Shown here one piece after another: positions 20,700 through 32,054 of a stretch of 64,000 bases of DNA. Made by a program: the position numbers and the translations under genes. How positions within the stretch are numbered: position 1 is the first letter of the stretch; the number at the start of each line of letters is the position of its first letter. The notes under the pieces are model-generated. The model had not been told where the DNA came from. It saw nothing but the letters and a program-made list of their open reading frames with translations, and did not search any database. The DNA comes from Leptobrachium leishanense (Eukaryota; Chordata; Amphibia; Anura; Megophryidae), in assembly GCA_009667805.1 (NCBI GenBank), contig CM019072.1, positions 39,425,519 to 39,489,518 of the forward strand. The letters run 5' to 3'.

Positions 20700-23600
20700 T
20701 ATTAGGCGTTTATATAAGAAAGGTCTTAGAACCGCTAATCTCGGTGTGTGTTCATTATATCTCTTAAAGAGGAGGATGACGAAAATAGGGTCCATCTGGA
20801 CCAGATTGTGGAATATAGCTCAGACTGGTCTGTTGATGTAAGAATTAAATGTTCTAGAGAATGGAGGTCTTCCATCCTAGACCGCCATACTGAAATGGGT
20901 GGGCAGATTATCTGTTTCCAGTATAGGGGATAATGCTTTTGGCCACATTAAGAATTCGAATCAGTACCGATCTTTTATATGTGCGAGTGGATATGTCTGT
21001 GTGATGTAGGAGCATTGATGCTGGGCAAAATGAAATTGGGGGGTCCACAAATTCAGAGGTAACCGCATGGATGGTCTTCCAGAAAGGTATGAGAATTGGG
21101 CAGCTCCACCATATGTGAAGCATCGTACCTTCATCTCCGTTGCATCTCCAGCACCTTGGAGGGATGTCAGGGAACATCTGGCTAATTTGCGTGGGTACCC
21201 TATACCATAGAGTTAAAACCTTGTATGCAGCCTCCTGGACCCTGCTTGCCACGGAGCAATGATGTGTGAGATCAAGAATTTTCCCCCATTGGGGTTCTGT
21301 GAGAGACATCTCCAACATCATCTCCCAGCGTCCCATAAAAGGGGGTGGTGTGTTTGCCGCCGCTGTTTGAAGCATAGCGTATATGTGTGAAATACCGTGA
21401 GCCAAGGGGTTAGGTAGCATGCATTGTTGTTCGAATCTGGTAAGTGGTCTAGTGAGGTTATGTTGTTGTGGGATTGTACGTAGGTAATGGCACAGTTGAC
21501 CATATTTAAAACTGAGTAAGAAGGGTGGTGTTCCTGTTGTATACAGTTCCCTCAATGGTATGTACCCTGTATTGCCCAGTAAGTGGTGTACTCTAGGGAT
21601 CTCAACCGAGAGTAAGGTGCGGAAGGTCTGTGCTTGCAGCCCCAAGGCGAAATCCAGGTTGTGTATGATTGGTAACATGGGAGATGGAGAAGTGGAGAGG
21701 GAGAAGGTCTTAGAGACAAGACGCCAAATGGCCATAGTGGCCAGTGTATAGGGGGATGTGATGGCGTGTTGTTTGTCCTGGGAGGCTGGGAGCCATGGCA
21801 AGGTGGCCAGGGGTGCCCTCAGTGAGCCCTGTTCCGCGTCTTTCCATTTCTTCTCAACCCCCGGTTTCGACCAATCAAGAATTCGCAGTAAGTGGCTTGC
21901 TATATGGTAGCATCTAAAGTCAGGCACCGCTAGACCACCCTGCGACTTCTGTCTGGTGAGGATGTCGAAGCGTAACCTAGGTGTTTTACCCTTCCAGATG
22001 TATTTAATTAGGGCTGATTTTAAAGTTGCAAAAAATTTTTTGGGCAAGCGGATGGGTATCGTTTGAAAGAGGTACAATAATCTCGGGAGGAGATTCATTT
22101 TAATGATGGCCACTCGCCCTAGCCATGATATGTGTGCGTAGTTCCATTTGGAAAGGTCCCTTTGTAATGTGTCTAAGAGTGGAGCAAAGTTGTCTCCGTA
22201 ATTCTCCGCGGGATCCACGTTTAGCCAAATCCCTAAGTATTTTACTTTCGTGAGTGAGATTGAGAACGGGAAGTGTTCAAGTGGTAATGGGGTGTGTGTG
22301 TCCGCCGCAAATATACTTAGGATATGGGATTTACCATAATTAATTTTCAGGTTAGACAAGGCCCCGTACTCCCCAAAGGTTGATAAGATGCAGGGCAAAG
22401 ACACTCTCTCGGGTTTGTCACGAAAAATAGCAGGTCGTCGGCATATGCTGCTATTTTGTGTTGTTCCGTGCCTATAGTGGGACCCCTGATGTCTGGGTTG
22501 TGTCTAACGGCGGAGAGAAAGGGCTCCAGGATAAGATGAAAAGCAAGGGTGATAAGGGGCAGCCCTGTCTAGTGCCATTATGTATTTTGAAAGACTCCGA
22601 GTACACCCCATTCACGCAAAGCCGGGCCGAGGGGTCCACATACAAGGCCCGTACCCATGATTGCATATTCGGGCCCAGCCCTATGTGCGCAAGTGCGGCA
22701 AAAAGAAAGTCCCAACTGACCCTATCAAAGGCCTTCTCTGAGTCTGTAGATAGAAGAAGAAAGTCCTCCCCTAAAGATCGGCCTCTGTGAATCAGTTGCA
22801 GAGCCCTAATTGTGTTGTCCTTCGCTTCCCTCCCTGGGACGAACCCCACCTGGTCGCAATGAATCAAATTAGGTATGTGTGGTTGGAGGCGCGTGGCCAA
22901 AACTTTTGCGAAGAGTTTAACGTCTGTATTGAGTAATGATATTGGTCTGTAGTTTGTGCAATTAGTAGGGTCCTTGCCCTCCTTTGGTAGCAAAGTGACA
23001 TTGGCCATTAATGCCTGCGGGGGAAGGTTCTTGCCTTGGGTCAGGGCGTTAAAAGCTTTCAAAAAATGTGGTATGAGTACTTTACGAAATGTCTTATAGT
23101 AACGGAGCGGGAGACCGTCTGGGCCGGGGCATTTGCCTGTTTTAGATGATTTAAGAGCAGCCGATAATTCCCCTTCCGTAATAGGGTCTTCCAGGAGGGC
23201 TGCGTCTACCTTAGGAAGTTTCCGTGTGGAATGTGAGGAGAGGTATGCTTGAATCTGGTCATGTAATATCCGTCTAGCTTCCTCAGTCTGGGGGCCCGTG
23301 AGGGAATATAGTCGTTTGTAATAGTCCCGTAAAGCAGTCATAATTTGCGTTGGCATGTGTTTCGGTCGGCCCTCTCGGTCCCGTACGCAGGCAATGTATG
23401 TAGCGGCCCGCTTCTTTGCTATCATGCGCGCCAAAAGGCGGCCGCCTTTGTCCCCGTGGGTGTGAAAAAAGGCCTTCGTTTGTAGACATGTTCGATGGTG
23501 TAGCGTGTTCATAAGGTCCGCCAGGGAGCGTCGTAAGGTCGTGAGTGTGGTTAGGTGTGTCGGGTCAGCGTCCTGTTTGTGCAAGCGATCCATGTCTGAA

Positions 23601-24567
23601 ATTTGGAGTACCAGATCTCTAATCTGTGTGGACCGTTGTTTCTTAAGTTCTGCCCCTTTTTTAATGTAATGACCTCTAATAACACATTTGTGCGCTTCCC
23701 AAATTACAGGATCGGATGTGTCTGGGGTCACGTTTTCAGCGAAATAGGTTTCAAGCACTTGTTCACTGATTTCTATTAGGGATTCGTTAGCTAAAAAGGA
23801 ATCATTTAAGCGCCAAGAGAAAGAGGCGGGACGGTACAGCGGTGAGGTAATGGTGATATGAATAGGAGCGTGATCCGACCATGTAGCAGTGCCAATGGAT
23901 GCCGTTTTCAGTGTGTGTAAGTGGTAATGTTGCAGAAAGAAGTAATCTAGGCGTGAGTAAGACTGTTGGGGGGAGAGAAGAACGTATAGTCTCTTTCTTC
24001 TGGATGTTGCGCCCTCCAGCAGTCTACCAAACGAGAAGAGTGCAGTGTCTTGCCTATGGATCTTAATATGTGTAATGGATGAGAGGTGGTGCCCTTGGAT
24101 GTGTCGACTAGCGGAGCCAAGGGGACGTTAAAATCCCCCCCTAAAATTAAAGTGCCTTCCGCAAAATCCATTATCCTGCGGAGGCTAGTAGCAATGAAAC
24201 GGTGTTGGGCTTTGTTCGGGGCGTAGAGGTTGGCGAATGTATACAATGTGTTGGCTATGTGTCCTTTAACTACCAGTAGTCTCCCTTCTCCGTCTGTCAG
24301 GGACGCCGTGTTGGTGAAGGGAATACGTTTATGAAATAGTATAGCCGTACCTTTAGATTTAGAGGTGGTGTGGTTACTATAAAACCCAACCGGGAAGTGC
24401 GAGTCGGTCAATTTAGGGTGTGTATCCCCCCTGAAGTGCGTTTCTTGTATAAACACTACCGACGCCCTGCAACTCCTAAAATCACGTAGCGCCCGAGAGC
24501 GCTTTTCAGGTAAGTTAAGCCCTCTTGCATTTATAGACATGATCGAGAGGTCCTGCGGGAGAGACAT
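20700..24567 (-). pseudogene. L1 ORF2: APE endonuclease and reverse transcriptase
   Basis: From the ATG at 24567: an AP-type endonuclease with SINARGL, FIQETHF (catalytic Glu), LGGDFNVPL and, after a frameshift in a C-run at about 23965, a SRLDYFF and SDHAPI end. RT follows: LLPKEGKDPTNCTNYRPISL, DQVGFVPGR, STDSEKAFDRV, NGTRQGCPLSPLLFIL, then in another frame AYADDLLFF with the catalytic Asp pair (near 22430), and the thumb YGKSHIL...KYLGIWL. SWLGRVAIIKMNLLPRLLYLF and a CWRCNGDEGTMLHIWWSC zinc-like segment lie near the C-terminus. At least three frameshifts. Endonuclease nicks the target and RT copies the RNA there. Confidence 0.85.
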
Positions 24568-25608
24568 AGTAGCCTAGTTACGAGTAACGGACGATATAAG
24601 TACTGTACCGAGGGACAATGAAAAATAATGGGGTGGGGGTGGGAGAGAAATATGAAATAAAATACAAATCTATAAACGATGAAGAGGTAAGAGTGACAGT
24701 GCTCACTGGCAATCCGCAGACCGGCTAACCGCCGGGACGGGGACCAGAGCACTACGATGTCACTGCACCTCGGTAAGAGGGGGGGGAGTGGTCGTAAAAC
24801 ACCTCACCGTGGACTGCAGCGCCAAGGCGACCACCACCACAGAGGAGTGTATTTTCCCTCCGGTGGAGAGCGCCTAATTGTGAGATTAAGTATCTAAATT
24901 AGACGTGTAAACAATGACTCAAACGGAGACTAGCTTTAGGATGATGTAAAACATATAGAACGTAACGTACGGCATATCTTAAAGATCGTGTGTGTAAAGG
25001 GATCATGTGAAGAACAACCGGTACACATCACCCCCGTGCCCCAGTACTGTCCCGACACATAGTGGCCGACGGGTGGGGAGTAATAAATCAGTAAATAACG
25101 ATAAGAGTCTCGCCTCAACGATAGGCAATGGGTGCCTCATCTGCCGCAGTGGCAAATGGTGTGCAGCAAGTGCATTAATACGATACCATTACCGAGCCAC
25201 CATTGCTGCCCAGATGCCTCTGGAGCAACCCAAGGGCCCTTGGTGAACCGTCCTATGTCCGTTCACGAATATCGTCCACCTTCCGCCATCCGGTTCGATC
25301 CCCCCCCCCGAAGTACCCTATCGCGGGGTCAGTCCAGTGAGGGGAGGCTGGGCGCTCCCTATCAGGAAGAATCCGGTAAGTGCGGAGCGGGGGGACAGTT
25401 CCGAACAGGTGACGGTTTCGATGAGGGTACTGCAAGGTGCGACTCAGTATCCCCGTCGCCGTTGCTGGGAGCATTCCGCTGTGTCGGGCATGGGGCACGG
25501 AGGTTCGGTCCGGCCGTGGAATATGTTGGATAATTCTGTTCAGTCTTATAACACAATAAGTCGTGCGGGGATCCCGAACGTCTCCTGGCGTGGGAGTTTT
25601 TCTGTCAT
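24568..25608 (-). other. Long L1 inter-ORF spacer
   Basis: About 1 kb between the ORF1 stop and the ORF2 start, against a few tens of bases in mammalian L1. No domain is recognised in any frame. It holds a C-run near 25300-25310 and G-runs near 24781. Confidence 0.5.
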
Positions 25609-26687
25609 TTATGCTTGGGAGCCCGAACGCCTCCCGGCGTGGGTTTGTTGCCGCTGAGGTCGCGGCGGTAGGGGTCTCTGTCTTGCGAGTCGTGGACCAG
25701 CGGAGTATACCTGTAGTGGATCAGGCCAAGGAAGGTTCAATGCAGGTAGTTGTAGTTCCTCCAGCAGTGCTCCCATGTCTTCCGCGGTGTTAATCAAGTA
25801 GGGGCCTTGGGGTGTGTGAACCAGTAGACCTGTGGGTATGTGCCAGCGGTACCGTAGGCGTTGAGTTTGTAGCAAGCTCGTGAGAGGTTTGAGAGCTCTG
25901 CGATATGCTAAGGTTGCCGGTGAGAGATCTGGGAATAGTTGAAGCGGGGAGCCTTCGTAGGAGATCTGCTTAACCTCCCTTGCTTTTGTTAATATGTCTT
26001 CTTTAAGTCCATAGTTCGCTAGGCAACATATCACATCCCTCGGAGGCGCCCCCGGTGGCCCCTCGGCCGTAGAGCTCTGTGGGCGCGGACAAATTCTATG
26101 GGTGATGTGGTGTCCCGTTCCAGCACAGAGTTTAAGATGACCGTTAATGCCTCTCGAAGATGCGATTGCGGTTCTTCGTCCTCTGGAAGTCCTCTCAGGC
26201 GTAAGTTATTACGTCTCCCGCGGTTGTCTAAGTCCATGAGGTGTAGGGCCATGCTGCGCATCTGCGTTTGTTGTGCGTCTACCTTCTCCGCGGTCTTAAC
26301 ATATATGGTGCGGGTTCTATCACAGTCTCCTTCCAAAGTCTCGACCCGTGCAGTAAGGCCTTGAATATCAGCTCGCACATGTTGTAATTCCGACAGGATC
26401 GAGTGCCGAAGCTCTGCATTAGCCTGGTGTAGATCAGATCGTGTGGGGAGGTTTTTCAGCAAGTGGGCCCAGTCTGGAGTCTCCAGATCCGCCGTCCTGT
26501 CATCCGACACGGCCGGTGAGGGTGCCCGGGATAATAACCTAGGGGAGGCTGGGGATCCGGCCTGTTCTGGAGGAGCATTTCCGGTTTCCGTGGCCGGGAT
26601 CAAGAAACGGCGAAGGGATGGCGTCTCCGGTAGCTTTTTCCCCTCCTGCGTCTTCTGAGTACCCGTCCCTTTGTTCGGTTTCCCCAT
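25609..26687 (-). pseudogene. L1 ORF1 protein (RNA-binding), frameshifted
   Basis: ORF1p trimers bind L1 RNA and act as a nucleic-acid chaperone. From the ATG at 26687: a basic, proline-rich N-terminus, then a coiled coil of about 60 residues (ELQHVRADIQGLTARVETLE onward), then DLDNRGRRNNLRLRGLPE, the start of the RRM-like domain of L1 ORF1p. A one-base shift near 26031-26070, in a GC-rich run, moves the C-terminal domain into another frame. That part (DLSPATLAYRRALKPL) matches the usual ORF1p C-terminal pattern and ends at 25609. Confidence 0.8.
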
Positions 26688-26849
26688 TTTGTTCAGGAGG
26701 TAGGGTGTAGCCGACGTTTTCGGTTGAATCTCCGTAGTGTCTCCGCTCTAAGCAGCCATGTCCGGCGGCAGTCTTTTTTTTTTTTTTTTTTTCTCCCCCC
26801 CGATCTCTTCACCCCTTTACATAGGGTTCGAGCGGGAGCCGCGGCTGTA

Positions 26850-27480
26850 GGCCGCTGCGCGAGGTGTCCGTATGCCCGGGTGACAGGGGGAGAGCGTTGT
26901 GCGGAGTAGGGGACTAGGTGACGGTCCGCCACTCAGTGTTGTACCCTGAGGTTGTGTGGTGCGCCTCGGGTGGGTCAACGGCTGCTTCCCCGGAAGTGGT
27001 GGTCTGCGTGACGGTGGGAACTTCCAACCCAGGCCTCACTCATGCCGCAGGCCCAGGGATCTCCGGCGGTACCCCCACTGCGCCCGGGGGCCCGTGAGGA
27101 TCGCAACAACGCCGGGTACGTAGGTCAGGTGGTGTCTCCGAGTTCGGATGGGTGTCTCTGTCGGAGGCCGCTACACGAGGTCACCGTATGGCAGGGGGAG
27201 AGCGTCGTGCGGAGTGGCGCGGTCGGCCACGTGGTATCGCGTTGGTTTTCACCCCGGGTGTATGCTGTGTGCCGTGGGTAGTCAGCGGTGGCTAAAATAG
27301 CGAGCTGCACGGCTGTAAAATTACCCGGTCCAGGCTCTACCCGTGCCGCAGGCCGAAGCGTCTCCAGCAGCGCCTCCACAACAGCCGCGGGTCGCAGCAC
27401 ACGTATGGTGACTTCCTTGAACGTGGATGGTAAAGGTAGGCTGAGTGTGCCGCAGACAGAAAGGAAAATCTGTGTTTAAG
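26850..27480 (-). promoter_or_regulatory. L1 5' UTR built of two ~310-bp units
   Basis: AGGGGGAGAGCGTTGTGCGGAG near 26885 recurs with one change near 27191. GGCCGCTGCGCGAGG near 26850 recurs as GGCCGCTACACGAGG near 27166, and TGCCGCAGGCC near 27042 recurs near 27342. Each pair is 300-316 bp apart, so the 5' UTR looks like two diverged tandem units, comparable in layout to the promoter monomers of rodent L1. Promoter function is inferred. Confidence 0.55.
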
Positions 27481-27579
27481 TCCGTTTAAATCAGTTTTTT
27501 AGTTAAGCCGTGCGGGAGCTAATCCAAAGCACGTCCACTCTGTTCGGCGTGAGACCACGCCCCCGTATCAGTGTTTTTT

Positions 27580-28942
27580 ATATATTTTATTGCCAAGATT
27601 ACTTGCGCTTTCGGACCTCTGCCATGTATATGTTTGTATTGTGGCAACCCTTTTAGAGGGTGGGTTACACTTGTCCAATTACAGCAGCAGAAATATACAT
27701 TGAGTTCTGGGGTATTCTTTAACCCACGGCGCTGATAAACCACACTGCACGTTTGGATGTTTGTAGATCTTATCTCAGTTAGGCTGGGGATTGAACACAA
27801 TAGCCTCCTGCAGCTATAACTAAACATTCCCTCCTCCACCTTATTAACTGTTAAATACTGTATAAGCTAAAAATAGCAGCAAAGTAAAACTTCTGTACAT
27901 ATTTTGGTAAATCTTTCATCCTGGGAAAAATCCCCAAAATTTAAACCGGAGGTAAAAAAAATCTATTTTTCCTTTTAACATCCAGTTGGTTAAAAAAAAA
28001 AAAAAAAAAACAGCTCCGTTACCATCTACTGGCCAAATATGTTATTACAGTAAGAAATACATTGGGAATATGCCAAAATATAAGAAATACATTGGGAATA
28101 TGCCAAAATATTTCATACTGTATTAAAAAAAATTATTCGAAAAGCAATATGTGAAACTTACAGGAGTACGAAGTCGCGTCACAGATGTTCAAGAGACAAG
28201 CGCGGTCAGCAAGAATCTAAAACAATCGTGATAAAATACAGCAGAAGGAGTAATAGGCATGTTAAATGTACTCATTCCTTCAAGTATCAAAAGTTATTGA
28301 TCAGAGAATCCCCAAGATCTGGCGCAGCGCACACAAGCGTTTGTAGCTAACCGGTAAGGGCGCATTCACCAGTCAGAGCAGGGTCAGGCTAAATATAGGG
28401 GCCAAGCGATAGCCGGCAGCAATTAATAACTAGGAAGGCACAAATCATGGGTAGGGGGATGAGAGGAGTGAGGAGGTCCCAGCCACGTCAAAGGAAAGGA
28501 ACTGGACCAGCAGGGGGGGGTGCGCTGCCCAATCCGGCAGAGCCCACTTTGTCGAGTCAACATGAACAAGCTGTATAATTAATTAAAAATGTTTTTTTAT
28601 AAACCAACTGGTTCCGGATGATGATTTTTTTTTTTAGAAAATCACTTGGTAGTGAAGTGGTTAAGAATATAGAGGAGGGACAAGATTAGGGGTTCAGGGA
28701 TAGGGATGCTAAATGTTTTTAGTAAGAATGCAAAAACTCTTTCTCCATTTAACTGAATAGGTTAATAAGAGATTGCTCCTTGACCACCCAGCCTCTGTAG
28801 AATCACCACTGTGTGGTAGAGATTTGCCGCATGTGATTCAGAGGAATGTTTATATAATTTGTAAGAGAGTGAGAACACATCCTATCTGGGTTCTGTCTAA
28901 GCCTTGCCTTTGTTTGTGTTTATTGTTATATTATTTATATAT
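27580..28942. other. No gene seen; one 30-bp tandem duplication
   Basis: 28051-28080 and 28081-28110 are identical 30-bp units. The rest has poly-A runs and no recognised family. Confidence 0.5.
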
Positions 28943-29489
28943 AAAGGGCCCGATTACATTCATAACGCAAACGTTAATGCGTGCGCAAAAACGCATTAAC
29001 GCGAGGGGCAAAACCCTTTGCACTCAACGTCGTATTACACTATCAGCGCAACAAACGCATGGAATCGTCTACCGCGGGTGAACCTGCGCGAATCCTTTGC
29101 GAGTGTAATTTACTGCGCGCGTCCTATACTTAACATTGTGAGCGCAAATGCGTTTGTGCACTGGTACACAGATGGTATTACATTCTATCCGCAAAATTTA
29201 ACACACAGCTGTTTGCGCATAATTCTAGCAACTCCTAACAGCTGGCATTAAAGACAAATCTGACGGACCTGGCCGAACACAATTACACCAGCCCAAACAA
29301 AAATACGCAGCAAAGAAAGTTACACATTCTACTCATTAGGGATGAGCTGTTCGGTTCGGACGGTTCGGAGTTCGACCCAAACTTGGCCTGTTCGATTAAA
29401 TCGCGAACAACGAACATTTCCGGGTGTTCGCCGCATGTTCGACCACAATGGACCACAATGCATTTTCCCACTGGCCTGAAGTTCGTAAT

Positions 29490-31262
29490 TTATTTATTTA
29501 TTTATTTATTTATAAAGGATTTTACCAGGAAGGATACATTGAGATTTCTCTCGTTTTCAAGTATGTCCTGGGTTCGAGAACATTGAGTGGTTACAGAAAT
29601 ACAAAATAGTAAAATGCAAGATATTAACACAAGACCAAATACACAGATTAACAGAAAAATAAATATGGAGGAAATACAGTCATTATGTTACATGTTTACA
29701 GGTGCATTTCGTATTGAGGTATGCTAATAGGGAGCTCTTAAGGGACTTTAGACTGGGGGAAGATTTGACGGTGTCTGGGAGGTTATTCCATATTTGCGGT
29801 GCTCTGTAGGAAAATGAGGATCGAGCCATTTTCTTTTTGTATTGTGGTATTGCAAGTAAGGTGCTGATCCTGGATCTGAGGTTATAGGATGAAGGAACTG
29901 CCGGGGGAAGCAGCATATTCAGGTAGGGTGGTAGCTTCCCAGAAAAGCTCTTAAACACCAGGTTGGAAAGGTGAAGGGTGCGTCTAGAGTCCAGTGATGG
30001 CCAGTTTAGTTCTTTTAACATGTCACAATGGTGGGTCATGTAGTTACATTGTAGCACAAAGCGACAGAATGAGATATACAATGTAGTAAGTTTCTGGAGG
30101 TGTGTTTGTGGGGCGGCTGCATACACTACATCTCCGTATTCAATGGCTGGCATAAGCATTTGTTGTACAATCTGCTTTCTTACCGCGGGGCTCAGGCAGG
30201 ATTTGTTTCTGTACAGGGCACCTAGTTTGGGGTAGAGTTTAGATGTGAGTTTTTCGATGTGGGGGCCAAAAGATAGATTTGGGTCTAACCACATACCTAG
30301 GTATTTGAGAGAAGTGACTGTGGTCAGCGTGCCATTTGATTTTGTCCCAACACATAGATGGGGTGTTTGCAATTTGAGTAGTTTAGGTGCGGTTCCAAAG
30401 TGCATTGTGACCGTTTTGTCAGTATTTAGAAAAAGTTTGTTATTTGCGATCCACTTTTCTACCCCTGTGAATTGTTCTTGCAGCACGGCCTCCAGCTGTG
30501 GGAGATTTGGTTTGCTGGTATAGATTACCGTGTCGTCTGCGTACATGTGTACAGTTGAAACTTTACAGACATTGGGCAGATCGTTTATGAATATTGTGAA
30601 TAGCAGGGGGTCAAGTATCGAGCCTTGGGGTACACCGCACGTGACTGGGAGGGGAAGGGAAGTGCTGTCAGAAATGGACACAAATTGAGACCTATCAGAC
30701 ACATATGATTGGAACCAGGTTAATGTACTATCACCAATACCAGAGTTTTTAAGTTTTTGTAATAGGATGCCATGGTCTACTGTGTCAAAAGCCTTGGCAA
30801 AGTCAAGGAAAATGGCTCCAGTTAGATTTCCTTGTTCCATTCCCGCTTGGATATCATTACAAACTTTTAAAAGGGCAGTTGTAGTTGAATGGTTTGGACG
30901 AAAGCCTGATTGATCTGGGGTTAAATAGTTCTGATACTGATAATAATCACGTAATTGAGTGTAGACACATTTTTCCAGAATTTTTGACATTACAGGGAGC
31001 AGTGATATTGGGCGGTAGTTGGATACCAAAGTATTGTCTCCACTTTTATGGATAGGTACCACCCTTGCAGTCTTCCAGAGTTTGGGTATGTATCCAGTCG
31101 CCAGTGATTCATTAATCAGGGTTGCGACAGGTTTTGCAATTGCTGGTGCACTGATTTTCAGCAGCATTGCTGGGATTTGATCAGGTCCAGACTGGTATTT
31201 CATTTTTTGGTTATGGAGAAGTTTAGTGATGGCACTGACAGGCACTGGCCTAAAACTGAATT
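29490..31262 (-). mobile_element. Rex1/CR1-type LINE inserted in hAT copy 1
   Basis: Antisense (TAAA)n tail at 29490-29510, then the 3' end CTCAATGTATCCTTCCTGG-type, shared with fragments at 38196, 55631 and 57310. It is 5'-truncated within RT at the hAT junction. The same insertion is present in hAT copy 2, so it preceded the spread of the composite. Confidence 0.85.
29683..31245 (-). CDS. LINE reverse transcriptase, N-terminally truncated, open frame
   Basis: A 520-residue open frame with no stop. RT blocks in order: SGPDQIPAMLLK, VVPIHKSGDNTLVSNYRPIS, DQSGFRPNHST, IFLDFAKAFDTVDH, VTCGVPQGSI, HMYADDTVIY (catalytic Asp pair near 30539), LNTDKTVTMHFG, then the thumb SLKYLGMWLD and the C-terminal RAPQIWNNLPDTVKSS. 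This fits the Rex1/L2/CR1 group. The usual GVPQGSILGPLLF reads SILDPLLF here, while copy 2 keeps Gly, so this copy has a G-to-D change in a conserved turn. The endonuclease and the first RT blocks are missing, so it is a dead-on-arrival copy. Confidence 0.85.
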   Translation of the reverse strand: MPVSAITKLLHNQKMKYQSGPDQIPAMLLKISAPAIAKPVATLINESLATGYIPKLWKTARVVPIHKSGDNTLVSNYRPISLLPVMSKILEKCVYTQLRDYYQYQNYLTPDQSGFRPNHSTTTALLKVCNDIQAGMEQGNLTGAIFLDFAKAFDTVDHGILLQKLKNSGIGDSTLTWFQSYVSDRSQFVSISDSTSLPLPVTCGVPQGSILDPLLFTIFINDLPNVCKVSTVHMYADDTVIYTSKPNLPQLEAVLQEQFTGVEKWIANNKLFLNTDKTVTMHFGTAPKLLKLQTPHLCVGTKSNGTLTTVTSLKYLGMWLDPNLSFGPHIEKLTSKLYPKLGALYRNKSCLSPAVRKQIVQQMLMPAIEYGDVVYAAAPQTHLQKLTTLYISFCRFVLQCNYMTHHCDMLKELNWPSLDSRRTLHLSNLVFKSFSGKLPPYLNMLLPPAVPSSYNLRSRISTLLAIPQYKKKMARSSFSYRAPQIWNNLPDTVKSSPSLKSLKSSLLAYLNTKCTCKHVT

Positions 31263-31328
31263 TCTCTGGGTTACACAGGCCTGGTGCAATACTGGTTCAA
31301 CGCTATGCCAATCACCGCTCAGAGTCCT

Positions 31329-31390
31329 GATTGGGCAAATTTTGCCCAATCATGGGCTCACAGAGCTAAGTCCCGCAGCACACTATATAA
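31329..31390 (+). promoter_or_regulatory. Candidate hAT transposase promoter: paired CCAAT boxes and TATA box
   Basis: GATTGGGCAA (31329-31338) and TTGCCCAATC (31342-31351) form a 10-bp palindrome with a 3-bp spacer, giving CCAAT boxes in both orientations. TATATAA follows at 31384-31390. Copy 2 has the same sequences at about 45164-45229. Spacing is plausible for pol II; a start site is not shown. Confidence 0.5.
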
Positions 31391-31509
31391 TGTTTCCACG
31401 CACCGATTCTGCACGCATTTCAGAGGAGATTTCAAAGGAGATAGTTGTGTGTTTTTACTGCCGGTCTGCCACGCTACAGTGGGGGGGTCTGGGGGGTCTT
31501 ATTTCTACC

Positions 31510-31950
31510 AAATATCAGGGAATTTAGGTGATGTGTGTCTTGTCACTGTGCCAGCAAGTATTTTTGGGGCTCACTAATTTCTTTTAAACATTTGTGAATT
31601 GAGGTGATCTGTGTCTTGTCACACAACCAGTACCACGCATTATTTTGGGGCTCACTAATTTCTTTAAAACATTTGTGAATTGAGGTGATCTGTGTCTCGT
31701 CACACATCCAGTACCACGCAGTATTTTGGGGCTCACTTATTTCTACAAAACATTTGTGAATTGAGGTGATCTGTGTCTCGTCACACATCCAGTACCACGC
31801 AGTATTTTGGGGCTCACTAATTTCTACAAAACATTTTTGAATTGAAGTGATCTGTGTCTCGTCACACATCCAGTACCATGCAGTATTTTGGGGCTCACTA
31901 ATTTCTACAAAACAATTGTGAATTGAGGTGATCTGTGTCTCGTCACTGGC
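31510..31950. repeat. 81-bp tandem repeat, six units
   Basis: Units spaced 81 bp, at 31593, 31674, 31755, 31836 and 31917, with one diverged unit before them. Each contains GTGAATTGAGGTGATCTGTG and TTTTGGGGCTCACTAATTTC. The 27-codon antisense open frame across it is a result of the period being a multiple of three. Confidence 0.9.
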
Positions 31951-32054
31951 TGCCAGCTATCAGTGTGTCTCACTGAGTTATACCAGAGTTCTTTAAATCT
32001 TTATACCAGAGTTGAATCAGAGTTCTGTATATATTAATCTATATATCACTCACC

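Larger units (their letters stand above)
20382..27562 (-). mobile_element. Near full-length L1-clade LINE
   Basis: The element is flanked by CCGTATCAGTGTTTTTT at 20365-20381 and 27563-27579, a perfect 17-bp target duplication. On the minus strand: GC-rich 5' UTR with two related units, ORF1 (coiled coil plus RNA-binding domain), an unusually long spacer of about 1 kb, ORF2 (endonuclease and RT) and a 3' UTR. The T-rich end of the site fits L1 endonuclease targeting. Both ORFs have frameshifts, so it is inactive. Confidence 0.85.

Noticed and set aside
24936..25657. Overlapping small frames on both strands in the L1 spacer
   Set aside because: No domain, mutual shadows in GC-rich sequence.
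31543..31869. 108-codon antisense frame with 27-residue repeats
   Set aside because: Product of the 81-bp tandem array.
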